Assembly (NCBI GenBank): GCA_947626315.1
Contig: CANQRQ010000003.1
Coordinates: forward strand, 62,001 to 126,000
DNA length: 64,000 nt
Direction of reading: 5' to 3'
Origin: an uncultured Oscillospiraceae bacterium
GTDB taxonomy: Bacteria > Bacillota > Clostridia > Oscillospirales > Oscillospiraceae
Every line of letters starts with the position of its first letter. Position 1 is the stretch's first letter. Below, piece after piece: positions 1 to 9,182 of the stretch. A program made the translations under genes and the position numbers. The notes beneath the pieces are model-generated. The model did not search any database. It was given only the letters and a program-made list of their open reading frames with translations, and was not told where the DNA came from.

Positions 1-3000
1 TGCCCCGCCGCATACGCCGCGGAGCCGGCAGAGGAACAGCCGGAGGTCCTCCGGGTAGGCTATTTTGCCTTCCCCGGCTATCACATCATCGAGGAGGACG
101 GCCGCCGGAGCGGCTACGGCTATGAGTTCCTCCAGCGGCTCGCCATCCATGCCGGCTGGACCTACGAATATGTAGGCTACGACGGCTCCTACGCGGAGGC
201 GCTGGACCTGCTGCGCGACGGCCAGGTGGACATTGTCACCTCCGTCTCCAAGACCCCGGCCCGGGAGGAGGAGGAGTTCCTGTTCTCCGACCAGTCCATC
301 GGCGTCAACTCCACCATTTTCACCGTGAAATCCGGGAACCAGAACATTGTGGAGGGGGATTACGCCACCTACGACGGGATCACCGTGGGCATGCTGGAGG
401 GCAACTCCAAAAACGAGAACTTTGAGCGCTTCGCGGCGGAGCGGGGCTTCACATTCCGGCCGGTATATTTTGCCGAGCAGGAAGAGCTCTCCGCCGCCCT
501 TCAGGAGGGCCGGGTGGACGGCGCGGTCACCGGCAGCCTGCGGCTGCTGGAGGGGGAGTGGGTGCTTGACTCCTTTGACGCCAGCCCCTTCTATATCTGC
601 ACCCGGAAGGACCGGACCGAGCTGATGGCCCGGATCAACGAGGCCATCAACGAGATGGACTTCCACGACCCCAACTGGCGGGACAGCCTCCATGAGACCT
701 ACTATGCCACCGACCAGGACGGCTCCATCATCATGAACGCCGGGGAGCGGGCCTTCCTGGAGGAGCACCGGGCTTCCGGCGTCCCCCTGCGGCTGCTGAT
801 GAACCCGGACCGGCTTCCCTACGCCTATTTCCAGGACGGCCAGGCCAAGGGCATCCTCCCCGCCGTCTTTGACGTTCTGGCCCAGCGCCTGGGCCTGCAG
901 TACGAGTTTGTCCCGGTGGCGGACCGGGATGCATATTATGCCCTCCGCGCCTCCGGCGCGGCGGATGTGGTGCTGGACTTCATCGGGGACTACTATCTGG
1001 CCGAGGAAGAGGGCTACAAGATCACAGTCCCGTACTTCCGCACGAACTTTGCCCGCCTGACCCTGGACAGCTTCACCGGCTCCGTTGACCGCCTGGCGGT
1101 GGTGGACCGGGCGGAGGCGCTGGAGGACCTGCTGGCCCGCCGCTACGCCCAGGATACGGTGATCCGCTATCCCACCATGGAGGACTGCGTTCAGGCGGTG
1201 CTGGACGGCGAGGCGGACGCCACCATCCTCTATTCCTACACCGCTGAAAGCTGCGTCCAGCAGGACGTCCGCAACCAGCTGAGCTACACCGTTTTCGGGG
1301 AAACCACCCTGTCCTACGCGGTGGGCAGCAACGTCCCCGGGGGACGCTACCTGCTCTCCCTGCTGGACAAGGCTGCGGACAGCCTGACCGACGCGGAGCT
1401 GGACGCCATTTTGAACCGGGAGCTGGAGGCCGGGCGGAACGACAAGCTCAGCCTGCTCTCCTTCCTGTACCAGAACCCGGTCTACAGCGTGGCGGGAGTC
1501 GCCCTGCTGCTTCTGCTGCTCTTCGCGCTGACGATGCTGGCCGTGCGGACCCGCAGCCAGCGCCGATTGGAGGAAAAGGTGGCCCAGGCCACAAGCGAGC
1601 TGCAGGACAAGGCCCGGGAGCTGACCCAGGCCCTCCAGGCGGCGGACGCCGCCAACCGGGCCAAGACCACCTTCCTCAACAGCATGTCCCACGATATCCG
1701 CACACCCATGAACGCCATCATCGGCTATACCGCGCTGACCAGCGCCCATCTGGACAACCGGGAGCGGGCCCAGGATTATCTGGGCAAGATCGCCCAGGCC
1801 TCCAACCACCTGCTCTCCCTGATCAACGATGTGCTGGACATGAGCCGCATCGAGTCGGGCCAGGTCACCATCACTGAGCGCCCGGAGAACCTGGCGGAGA
1901 TCCTGCAGGGCCTGCGGAACATCATCCAGTCCGACATCCACGCCAAGCAGATGGAGCTGTTCATCGACACCGTGGACGTGACGGACGAGGAGGTTTTCTG
2001 CGACAAGCTGCGGCTGAATCAGATCCTGCTGAACCTGGCCTCCAACGCCATCAAATTTACCCCCGCCGGGGGCACGGTGGCCGTTCAGGTCACCCAGAAG
2101 CCCGCCCGGACCCCGGGCCGCGCCCTCTACGAATTCAGGGTCAGCGATACCGGCATCGGCATGAGCCGGGAGTTTGCCAAGACCGTGTTTGACCCCTTCA
2201 CCCGGGAGCAGACCTCCACCGTCAGCGGCATTCAGGGCACCGGCCTGGGCATGGCCATCACTAGGAACATTGTGGAAATGATGGGCGGCAGCATCCGGGT
2301 GGAGAGCGAGCAGGGGAAGGGCAGCACCTTCACCGTGAACCTGGAGCTGCGCCTGGCCGCCGACCATCGGGAGATGGGCCCCATCCCGGCGCTGGAGAAC
2401 TTCCGGGGCCTGGTGGTGGACGACGATATGGTCTGCTGCCAGAGCGTCTCCAAAATGCTCCGGCAGATCGGCATGCGGGCGGAGTGGGCCCTGTCCGGCC
2501 GGGAGGCCGTGGCCCGGACCACGGAGGCCGAGGAGATGGCCGACCCCTTTGAAGTCTATATTGTGGACTGGTCCATGCCCGAGCTGAGCGGGATCGAGAC
2601 CGTCCGGGAAATCCGCAGAATCGTGGGGGAGGAATCCCCGATCATCCTCATGTCCGCCTATGACTGGTCAGATATCGAGCAGGAGGCCCGCCAGGCCGGG
2701 GTCACCGGCTTCATCAGCAAGCCCCTCTTCGCCTCCGATCTCCACCGTACCCTGGAGCGCAGCCTGGGCCTGGCCGGGGAGGCAGCGCCCGAAAAGCAGG
2801 CCGTGCTCCCCCGGGAGGACCGGTTCACGGGCAGGCGCATCCTCCTGGCCGAGGACAACGAGCTCAACCGGGAGATCGCCACTGAGCTGCTGCAGGAGGC
2901 CGGGTTCCAGGTGGAGTGCGCCGAGAACGGCCAGCAGGCCTGCCAGCTGCTCCGCCAGGCCGGGCCGGGGCACTTTGACCTGATCTTGATGGACATTCAG

Positions 3001-3210
3001 ATGCCCATTATGGACGGCTATGCCGCCACCCGGGCGATCCGGGCCATGGAGGACCCGGCCCTGGCCGGCCTGCCCATTATCGCCATGACCGCCAACGCCT
3101 TTGAGGAGGACCGGGAGCGGGCCATAGAAGCGGGCATGAACGGCCACCTGGCCAAGCCCATTGATCTGGACAAAATGATGACCTTGCTCCGCGATCTGTT
3201 CAGCGCTTGA
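1..3210 (+). CDS. Hybrid sensor histidine kinase with two fused periplasmic-type solute-binding domains (5' end outside window)
   Basis: The frame is open from base 1, so the start lies upstream; 1069 residues are visible. Two family-3 solute-binding (PBPb-like) domains come first, roughly residues 12-230 and 255-480. One membrane segment follows at about 491-516, then a coiled linker. The HisKA box has its phospho-accepting histidine at residue 564 (SMSHDIRTPMN), and the HATPase has N and G boxes (LLNLASNAIKF, DTGIGM, GTGLGM). Two receiver domains carry acceptor aspartates at about 856 (VDWSMP) and 998 (MDIQMP). By family knowledge the outer domains bind a small ligand and the kinase relays phosphate through its own receivers. 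There is no DNA-binding output domain and no obvious partner regulator nearby. The gene downstream starts 65 bases later in the same direction and could be cotranscribed. Confidence 0.9.
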   Translation, partial: CPAAYAAEPAEEQPEVLRVGYFAFPGYHIIEEDGRRSGYGYEFLQRLAIHAGWTYEYVGYDGSYAEALDLLRDGQVDIVTSVSKTPAREEEEFLFSDQSIGVNSTIFTVKSGNQNIVEGDYATYDGITVGMLEGNSKNENFERFAAERGFTFRPVYFAEQEELSAALQEGRVDGAVTGSLRLLEGEWVLDSFDASPFYICTRKDRTELMARINEAINEMDFHDPNWRDSLHETYYATDQDGSIIMNAGERAFLEEHRASGVPLRLLMNPDRLPYAYFQDGQAKGILPAVFDVLAQRLGLQYEFVPVADRDAYYALRASGAADVVLDFIGDYYLAEEEGYKITVPYFRTNFARLTLDSFTGSVDRLAVVDRAEALEDLLARRYAQDTVIRYPTMEDCVQAVLDGEADATILYSYTAESCVQQDVRNQLSYTVFGETTLSYAVGSNVPGGRYLLSLLDKAADSLTDAELDAILNRELEAGRNDKLSLLSFLYQNPVYSVAGVALLLLLLFALTMLAVRTRSQRRLEEKVAQATSELQDKARELTQALQAADAANRAKTTFLNSMSHDIRTPMNAIIGYTALTSAHLDNRERAQDYLGKIAQASNHLLSLINDVLDMSRIESGQVTITERPENLAEILQGLRNIIQSDIHAKQMELFIDTVDVTDEEVFCDKLRLNQILLNLASNAIKFTPAGGTVAVQVTQKPARTPGRALYEFRVSDTGIGMSREFAKTVFDPFTREQTSTVSGIQGTGLGMAITRNIVEMMGGSIRVESEQGKGSTFTVNLELRLAADHREMGPIPALENFRGLVVDDDMVCCQSVSKMLRQIGMRAEWALSGREAVARTTEAEEMADPFEVYIVDWSMPELSGIETVREIRRIVGEESPIILMSAYDWSDIEQEARQAGVTGFISKPLFASDLHRTLERSLGLAGEAAPEKQAVLPREDRFTGRRILLAEDNELNREIATELLQEAGFQVECAENGQQACQLLRQAGPGHFDLILMDIQMPIMDGYAATRAIRAMEDPALAGLPIIAMTANAFEEDRERAIEAGMNGHLAKPIDLDKMMTLLRDLFSA

Positions 3211-3274
3211 TTTTACGGAAAAAAGTGATAAAATAAAATCAATCGTCACATGATTTTCAGAAGGAGCAGTCCTC

Positions 3275-4393
3275 ATGCCGAACGATCTGACCTTCTCCTC
3301 TGCCGCGGAGTATGACCACATTCTATACGGACAGATGACGCCCGCTATGGCCGCCTCCTATCTGCGGGACGGCAAGATCGCCCTGCGCAGCTTCAGCCAG
3401 ACGCTGCGGGAGATGGCGTCCACACCGGATCTTTTGAACTGCCTGACGGACTTTTTTCTCTCTGTCTCGCCGGAAGCCAACCCTCTCTCAGTGCGGCGCA
3501 AGATCCGCAACTGGCTCTCCGGGAAGTACCAGCCCTCCAGCCGGGAGGACATTTTCTGCATCGCCTTTGCCCTGGAGCTCAGCGAGCCGCAGTTGAACCA
3601 GCTGCTCTGCCTGTGTACGGACTACGGGATCCAGTACCGGAACGGCTGGGAGATGGTGTTCACCTGGTTCCTGCGCAGCGGCCGGAGCTACCGGCAGGCC
3701 CAGGCCTTTTACGCCACGCTGCCCCAGGCCCCCGGCCTGGAGCGGGTGGAGGGCCGGGAGGCCTCCAAGCTGACCCAGGAGCTGTACGGCGAATTTTTGA
3801 CCATCCAAACGGAGGAGGAGCTGTACGCCTGCTACTGCCGGAACCTCTCCCACTTCGGCTCCCTGCATCTGCGGGCCTATTACTACTTTGAGCTCTATTT
3901 AGGTCTGCTGATCCGCCCCTCCACCCCCTGGGCCGCCAAAGAGGAGCCGGACTACTCCCTGGAGACGGTGATGGACACCTACCTGACCGTCCATATTCCC
4001 AGAAGCCGGAGGCGGGACAACTACAGCCTGATCCAGCGGCTGGTGAAGCAGAACTGGCCCAACGCCACCTCCCTGAAAAACATCCGGCTGCACAAGGAGG
4101 ATGTGCCCCGGAAGCTGTTGCTGCTGCTGTACGTGGTAACGGAGAACGTGGGAGTGCAGAACAGCCCTTACGCGGAGGAGGACGAGGAGCCGGTCACCCT
4201 GGAGGAGCGGATGGAGGACCACTGGTGGACCCTGAACGCCCTGCTGGCCGACTGCGGCATGGCCCCGCTGGACCCCCGCAACGCCACCGACTGGCTGATC
4301 CTCTACGCCATCTGCGCCGATTCGGACCAGCCCATGAGCGAGCGGCTGGAGCAGGTGCTCAGCTTCGTCTTTGAGGACGTGGAGAATACATAA
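3275..4393 (+). CDS. Conserved hypothetical protein with XRE-like N-terminal region
   Basis: A 372-residue soluble protein; I do not recognise a named family. ATG 3275 is chosen because AAGGAG (3261-3266) sits eight bases upstream. Residues about 35-115 look like a degenerate helix-turn-helix: a run of short helices containing VRRKIRNWLSGKYQPSSRE and a following leucine-rich helix resembles XRE-type repressors. The remainder is mostly helical, rich in Trp, Tyr and acidic residues, with no membrane segment and no signal peptide. It follows the hybrid kinase on the same strand after 65 bases, so a role as cytoplasmic partner or regulator of that kinase is possible but unproven. A hairpin terminator follows at 4423-4464. 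Confidence 0.7.
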   Translation: MPNDLTFSSAAEYDHILYGQMTPAMAASYLRDGKIALRSFSQTLREMASTPDLLNCLTDFFLSVSPEANPLSVRRKIRNWLSGKYQPSSREDIFCIAFALELSEPQLNQLLCLCTDYGIQYRNGWEMVFTWFLRSGRSYRQAQAFYATLPQAPGLERVEGREASKLTQELYGEFLTIQTEEELYACYCRNLSHFGSLHLRAYYYFELYLGLLIRPSTPWAAKEEPDYSLETVMDTYLTVHIPRSRRRDNYSLIQRLVKQNWPNATSLKNIRLHKEDVPRKLLLLLYVVTENVGVQNSPYAEEDEEPVTLEERMEDHWWTLNALLADCGMAPLDPRNATDWLILYAICADSDQPMSERLEQVLSFVFEDVENT

Positions 4394-4422
4394 TTACCCT
4401 TGTTTAAATTTCATAAATTATA

Positions 4423-4464
4423 AAAAAGAGGAAAACGCAAAACAAAACGCGCTTTCCTCTTTTT
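4423..4464 (+). terminator. Intrinsic terminator after the hypothetical gene
   Basis: AAAAAGAGGAAAACGC pairs with GCGCTTTCCTCTTTTT with one mismatch. It leaves about a ten-base loop and a T-rich 3' arm, 30 bases after the stop codon. Confidence 0.6.
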
Positions 4465-4506
4465 ATTTTACAGAGACCGGCGGACTTTATTATACTGATT
4501 TTCTTT

Positions 4507-4549
4507 AAAAGGGGCTGTAGCAAAACACTTTTTCGCTACAGCTCCTTTT
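4507..4549. repeat. Dispersed palindromic hairpin, copy A
   Basis: A 15-bp stem (AAAAGGGGCTGTAGC against GCTACAGCTCCTTTT, one G-U pair) with the loop side reading CAAAACACTTTTTC. Closely related hairpins occur at 38852-38886 and 39279-39317. All share GGRCTGYAGC plus a GCAAAAC side. Confidence 0.75.
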
Positions 4550-4584
4550 ATAGCGCGTAGCGCGTAGAAAATCGCATGAGACGT

Positions 4585-4611
4585 CTTTTCGGCGGCAAAG
4601 CCGCCGAAAAG
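4585..4611. repeat. Perfect 12-bp hairpin with AAA triloop
   Basis: CTTTTCGGCGGC and GCCGCCGAAAAG flank AAA. No T-run follows, so it is not an obvious terminator. A hairpin of similar composition lies at 53368-53389. The rest of 4394-4670 holds only this, copy A of the dispersed hairpin, two terminator-like hairpins and a TAGCGCG direct duplication near 4550. Confidence 0.6.
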
Positions 4612-4633
4612 GGCGACGCTTCAAGCGGCGCCT

Positions 4634-4663
4634 CTCAAATAAAAAGTCACCTTTTTATTTGAG
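4634..4663 (-). terminator. Hairpin ending the phospho-signalling cluster
   Basis: CTCAAATAAAAAG and CTTTTTATTTGAG form a perfect 13-bp stem with a four-base loop, seven bases beyond the last stop codon of the minus-strand cluster. The stem itself provides the U-rich arm. Confidence 0.5.
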
Positions 4664-4670
4664 AATAGTA

Positions 4671-5600
4671 TTAAGAGTCCATATCTTCGTAGGTTAAGAT
4701 GCAGGCGTCGATCTCGCTCAGGGAGCTGTCCGAGACGGTCCATCTCTCCTCGCCATCCGTTGACTGTTTCACTACCTTGACCTCCAGGACCTGGGGCTCC
4801 TCATAACCCGACTCCGGGAGAAGTTCCCTCAGCAGAGCGATGATACCGTCGGCCCAATCCCGGTCAAAAGCCTGGTAGGTCTCCTCGTCCATATCGTCGG
4901 TTGACACATTGGCGTATTTCTCGCCAAACCAGTTCATTTCGCCGGCGTCAATGGCGTCCGTCAGACGGGTGATGATATCCATCGGGTAGACTGTCAGCTC
5001 CACGGTACAGGTTAAGAGCCCGTCGTAGGTGGCGGTACCGACCTCGTACTTGGAGCGGGAGTAGATCTCTTTAAACACATCGGACAATTCGGCCCGCAGA
5101 TCATCCGGCAGATATTCGATATCGATGTAGCTGGCGAAAAACTCGAGCTGTGTATCGATATTATTCAGGAAAATCTCCTCGGCCCCCGCCTCATCGAGGT
5201 CGGCGGTTTTCAGGAACTCTGTGTCATAGATTCCCCGGAAGAGTACATCCAGATTGCTCTGGACAAGCGTCTCTGCGTTTGCCCGTATCTCCTCCATCTC
5301 CTGCTCCTTGGCCCTCTCAGCGGCGTCATCCCGTATCTTTTCGATAAGGGCATAGCCCAGCACGAAAATGATGAGACCGATCACGATCGAAAGGACCCGC
5401 ACCAGAATGCGGCGGCTTTTTCCCTTCTGGGGCGGGGGAACCGGAGCGCCGGGCTGGGCGCCGGGGGAATATGTGCTGCCGCCCTGGGCAGAGGTGTACG
5501 CCTGCTGAGCCTGAGATGTGTAAGGCTGCTGGGCCCCGCAGGTCATGCAGAATTTCGCGTCGTCTTCCAGCTGCGCGCCGCAGCGAACACAGAATTTCAT
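4671..5600 (-). CDS. Zinc-ribbon single-pass membrane protein with extracytoplasmic domain
   Basis: 309 residues. The start is set at the ATG at 5600 because GGGAGG sits just upstream of it; an upstream in-frame ATG at 5618 would place that ribosome site inside the gene. The N-terminus is a zinc ribbon with two CxxC pairs (CVRCGA, CMTCGA). A Gln/Ser/Pro-rich linker and one membrane helix (about 68-92) follow, then an acidic ectodomain of about 210 residues of unknown fold. It is the last gene of the nine-gene kinase/phosphatase/FHA cluster, 36 bases after the beta-helix kinase. It shares the zinc-ribbon start with four other members, which suggests a common protein interaction or scaffold. 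No catalytic motif is visible. Confidence 0.8.
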   Translation of the reverse strand: MKFCVRCGAQLEDDAKFCMTCGAQQPYTSQAQQAYTSAQGGSTYSPGAQPGAPVPPPQKGKSRRILVRVLSIVIGLIIFVLGYALIEKIRDDAAERAKEQEMEEIRANAETLVQSNLDVLFRGIYDTEFLKTADLDEAGAEEIFLNNIDTQLEFFASYIDIEYLPDDLRAELSDVFKEIYSRSKYEVGTATYDGLLTCTVELTVYPMDIITRLTDAIDAGEMNWFGEKYANVSTDDMDEETYQAFDRDWADGIIALLRELLPESGYEEPQVLEVKVVKQSTDGEERWTVSDSSLSEIDACILTYEDMDS

Positions 5601-5636
5601 CGTTTCTTTTCCTCCCAATCTGTTTTTTCTAAAATA

Positions 5637-8600
5637 TCAGTTCATTTCCACCCTGCCATTGCCGGTGATGCGGGACACGTCAAAGCCATCCCTCGCAGAG
5701 AGGCTCATATGGCCCTCGTTGCGGATGCCCGCGTCGTTTCCAAACTGACTGCGCAGGCCGCCGACCCAGAAGTCTCCGTAGTTGACGATGCCTTCCGGAT
5801 CGTTATAGTTCAGGTTCAGGTTGAACTCGTTCCAGGAATCCAGCCAGACGTTGCCCCAGTTGGTTATGGTGCTGTTTCCGTTGACGGTCATGCCGGAAGC
5901 GATAAGCCGAAAAACCCCGTTGTCAGCGCCCTGACGGCCGATGGTCACCTGGCAGTCCTGAAGCTGCAAATCCCAGCCGCAGGTCAGGAACTGGCCCTGA
6001 ATGTCCAGCGTGCAGTCCGTCATGGTGCCGGCCCCCGTATGGAGCAGCGAGCTTTCCGCGTCCTCCACGGTGAAGCTTTCCCTGTACAGATCGCCTTCAT
6101 CCACGTAGGGCAGCACAAATACCGAGCCGCCGGCGATGCTGAAGTTGCAGCCGCCCTCCACCTGGCGGAAGGGGGTGACCACAGAGAGCGCCTGATTCTG
6201 CAGCCGCAGCGTGGCGCCGCCGATTTTCAGGAAACCGCTCCAACCCCGGAAAATAGAGTGGTCCAGGGTGAGCGTGCTGCTGCCGCCGAGGATCGTATCC
6301 CCCTCCATGCGCAGCTCCGCGTTCTCCCGCAGGGTGAGGTCTGTGGTAAAGTCCAGCCTGGCGGAGGTTTCGGACCAACCGTTCAGCAGATAGATCCGCC
6401 CGCCGGTGACGGTCAGGGTTCCCGGCCCGCCCAGGACCAGCGTGCCGGCCACGTAGATCGTGCGGCCTGGCGTCAGCTCATAGTTCTTGCGCAGAGGGAC
6501 CGTGACCTCGCCCTCGACCCGGATATCCCCGGAGCCCAGCTCCAGCTCCCGGAGGAAGTCCTCCTCCGTGGAGACCGGGACGGCCTCCGACGGCTCGTCT
6601 ATGCCGTTGAGGTGGATATAGGGCAGATCGTCCATATTGGTGAACTCGCCGGCGCCGAATACCGCGCCCAGCTGCTCGATGAAGCAGCCGTCGCCCCGGA
6701 TCAGGTGCCCCATGTTATCCAGGTAGACATTGTTGATCCGGCTGTTTTCGCCCCAGGTGAACTGGCCCCGATTTTCAATATAGCCGAAGTTGCGCAGCTG
6801 GCTGTCAGACTGGATCGTGAGCGTGCCGTAATTGGTCAGCCAGCCGCCCGAGGCGATCATCAGGCCGTCGCAGCCGCTGATGGCCTGAAGCGTGCCGTAG
6901 TTATCCATGTTGCCGTTGGCCAGGATCAGGTCCACCGCATTGATGGTGCCGCTGGGCTGGTTGAGGATACGGCCGCCCAGCCAGATGCGGGAATAGAAAT
7001 CAAACCAGGCCTCGCCTTCGTTGACCAGCGCGCTGCCGCCCTCCAGCCAGAAGCTGAAGGGGTCCTCGCGGGAACCGGCCTGCCCCAGATTCAGCAGCGG
7101 CGCGCCTGCGTTGGTGTAGAGACTGCCGTTGAGCGTGCCGCGGTTGAGCAGCGCGCCGCCCTCTTCCAGGCACAGCGTTCCCGAAATGCTGAAGCTGGAG
7201 CCCTCGGGGATGTACAGCGGCTGGGAGAGATTGTAGTCTCCCTCCAGGCGCAGATCCCCGTCCACAGAGAGCACCTTGCCTCTGTTGGCCCTGTCGTTCA
7301 CCAGGCGGTCCAGCTCCTCCGGGGAGGAGACGGAAAGCGCCTCGTCCGGTTCGATGTTCAGTGTCACAAAGTGGGCCATATCACGGACTGCCTCCTCGAC
7401 CTCCGGATCGTCCACCAGGAACTGCCCGTCCCGGTCAGCCCAGATGATTGCGTCCCCAAGGTCGAGCCCGGCGGTCTCAAAGGCGTGGAAGGAGCTGCCC
7501 TCCTCCAGACGCAGATAGCGGGTCTGGAAGTACCCGTCCACCTGGATCTGCCCGCCCTCGGTGAGAGTCAGGTTGTCGCAGAACAGTTTGGCCCCCTGCT
7601 CGATCCGCATGGGCTTGGTGACGGTGAGCCTTTCCGCGTACATCGACTCGTGGATCAGCACGGTGGAGATCTCCTCGTCCCAAAAGGCGTCCTGAAGCTC
7701 GTCGGGCCCGTGGCCGTCGCTGTAGTCCATGAGAAAGACGCCGCCCTGCAGGACCTCGCTCATGTTCGGGCCGCCGGAGAGGCTGGCCTGCCAGATCCCC
7801 AGGCCTCCGCACAGGAGAAACAGCGCCAGGACGGCCGCGTACACCAGCAGGCGCTTGCCCCGGCCGGGCTTGGGCGCCGGCTCCGGCTGTTCCTCTGTCT
7901 GCTCTTCTATCTGCTCTTCTGCCTGCTCTTCTGCCTGCTCCTCTGTCTCGTTTTCTGTCTGTTCCTCCGGCGTGTCCGTCAGCTCCTCCTGGGGCTCCTC
8001 CCCGTCGGTGGTGAGAGGGAACTCTTCCTCCGTGCGCTGATGGATGCTTCCGTCGGCCACATTCACCGTCATGCCGGAGATGATCGGCTCCGGCGGAACA
8101 GGCTCCGGGATGGGTTTGGGCGGAATCGGGAGCGGCTTCGGGTCGTCGTCATCGTCCTCCACGGGCGCGTCCTCATACAGCGCCGCGTGCAGCTCCGCCA
8201 CGGACTGGAACCGGCGGCGGGGCTGGATGCGCAGGCCCTTCAGCAGCGCCCGCTCCTCCTGCTCCGTCAGATGTACGCCCAGCTTGGTGGGCAGCAGCAG
8301 CGTGTCCTCTCCGATCCGGTCCAGGGCCTGGGGAGGCGCTTTCCCCACCAGGCAGTAGTAGAGCGTGGCGCAGAGGGCGTAAATATCCGTCCAGGGGCCC
8401 TGGCCCTTCTGCCGGTACTGCTCCAGAGGGGCGTAGCCGTGCTTGAGGGCGATGGTCAGGGTCTCCTTGCCGCCGCTGGTCTCCCGGGCACAGCCAAAGT
8501 CCAGCAGGCGGACCTTGCCGTCCTCCAGCATCAGGTTGTCCGGGGAGATATCCCGGTGAATCAGGCCCGTCTCGTGGAGCATGGACAGGGCTTTGAACAG

Positions 8601-9122
8601 GGGCTCCACCATGGGGAACAGCTCCTCCGGCGGGATGCGCCCGCCCTTCTTCTCCACCAGCTCCTTGAGGGTGATGCCCTCCACGTACTCCATCACGATG
8701 TACACCGTGTTGTTGGTCTCAAAGAAGTCCCGCACGCTGACGATGGCCTGCTGTTTGTCCATCCGGGCCATGATCCGGGCCTCTTCCAGGAACTTCTGCT
8801 TGCCCCGCTCATAGCTCTTGGCGGCGGCGCCCATGAAGCTGGTCACATCGGCCGATACGGAGGCGTTGCGGGTGGCCCGGTCCACCGGATAATACTCCTT
8901 GATGGCCACCTTCATCTCCAGGCGCAGGTCGCAGCCGATATAGGTAATGCCAAAGCCCCCTTCGCCCAGGACCCGGCCCACCAGGTAGCGGTCCATCAGG
9001 ACCGTGCCCGGCGGCAGATGGTGGGGGGAGGGCACGTAGGTTCCCGCCGTCAGGCCGCAGACGGAGCAGCTCTCCCCCTCCGGAACCGGGGACATGCAAT
9101 AGGGGCAAAAATGCTTATCCAC
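5637..9122 (-). CDS. Transmembrane Ser/Thr protein kinase with zinc ribbon and beta-helix-like ectodomain
   Basis: 1161 residues from a GTG start preceded by GGAGATGAGG. Order: zinc ribbon (C6, C9, C19, C22); Hanks-type kinase about 45-310 with glycine loop GEGGFG (53-58), lysine K75, HRD 189-191, N196 and DFG 208-210, so catalytically intact; a Pro-rich segment; a Glu/Gln repeat tract; a membrane helix about 423-446; then about 700 outside residues. The ectodomain has many short repeats of the form N-x-G-x-L/F and no cysteine clusters. It resembles a right-handed parallel beta-helix, as in adhesins and polysaccharide-binding proteins. By family knowledge it phosphorylates cytosolic Ser/Thr targets, and the ectodomain probably senses envelope or surface ligands. 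FHA proteins and PP2C phosphatases in the same operon are the likely readers and erasers. Confidence 0.9.
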   Translation of the reverse strand: MDKHFCPYCMSPVPEGESCSVCGLTAGTYVPSPHHLPPGTVLMDRYLVGRVLGEGGFGITYIGCDLRLEMKVAIKEYYPVDRATRNASVSADVTSFMGAAAKSYERGKQKFLEEARIMARMDKQQAIVSVRDFFETNNTVYIVMEYVEGITLKELVEKKGGRIPPEELFPMVEPLFKALSMLHETGLIHRDISPDNLMLEDGKVRLLDFGCARETSGGKETLTIALKHGYAPLEQYRQKGQGPWTDIYALCATLYYCLVGKAPPQALDRIGEDTLLLPTKLGVHLTEQEERALLKGLRIQPRRRFQSVAELHAALYEDAPVEDDDDDPKPLPIPPKPIPEPVPPEPIISGMTVNVADGSIHQRTEEEFPLTTDGEEPQEELTDTPEEQTENETEEQAEEQAEEQIEEQTEEQPEPAPKPGRGKRLLVYAAVLALFLLCGGLGIWQASLSGGPNMSEVLQGGVFLMDYSDGHGPDELQDAFWDEEISTVLIHESMYAERLTVTKPMRIEQGAKLFCDNLTLTEGGQIQVDGYFQTRYLRLEEGSSFHAFETAGLDLGDAIIWADRDGQFLVDDPEVEEAVRDMAHFVTLNIEPDEALSVSSPEELDRLVNDRANRGKVLSVDGDLRLEGDYNLSQPLYIPEGSSFSISGTLCLEEGGALLNRGTLNGSLYTNAGAPLLNLGQAGSREDPFSFWLEGGSALVNEGEAWFDFYSRIWLGGRILNQPSGTINAVDLILANGNMDNYGTLQAISGCDGLMIASGGWLTNYGTLTIQSDSQLRNFGYIENRGQFTWGENSRINNVYLDNMGHLIRGDGCFIEQLGAVFGAGEFTNMDDLPYIHLNGIDEPSEAVPVSTEEDFLRELELGSGDIRVEGEVTVPLRKNYELTPGRTIYVAGTLVLGGPGTLTVTGGRIYLLNGWSETSARLDFTTDLTLRENAELRMEGDTILGGSSTLTLDHSIFRGWSGFLKIGGATLRLQNQALSVVTPFRQVEGGCNFSIAGGSVFVLPYVDEGDLYRESFTVEDAESSLLHTGAGTMTDCTLDIQGQFLTCGWDLQLQDCQVTIGRQGADNGVFRLIASGMTVNGNSTITNWGNVWLDSWNEFNLNLNYNDPEGIVNYGDFWVGGLRSQFGNDAGIRNEGHMSLSARDGFDVSRITGNGRVEMN
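7870..7975 (-). repeat. Short tandem repeat coding Glu/Gln-rich linker
   Basis: A degenerate 15-base unit encoding EEQAE/EEQTE-type pentapeptides lies between the kinase domain and membrane helix of the 1161-residue kinase. It is likely a flexible spacer and prone to length change. Confidence 0.6.
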
Positions 9123-9182
9123 AAGGCCTCATCTCCTTTACTGAGTTTACACCCGTTTTTCTCACGGTCAAATACTTTTCTT

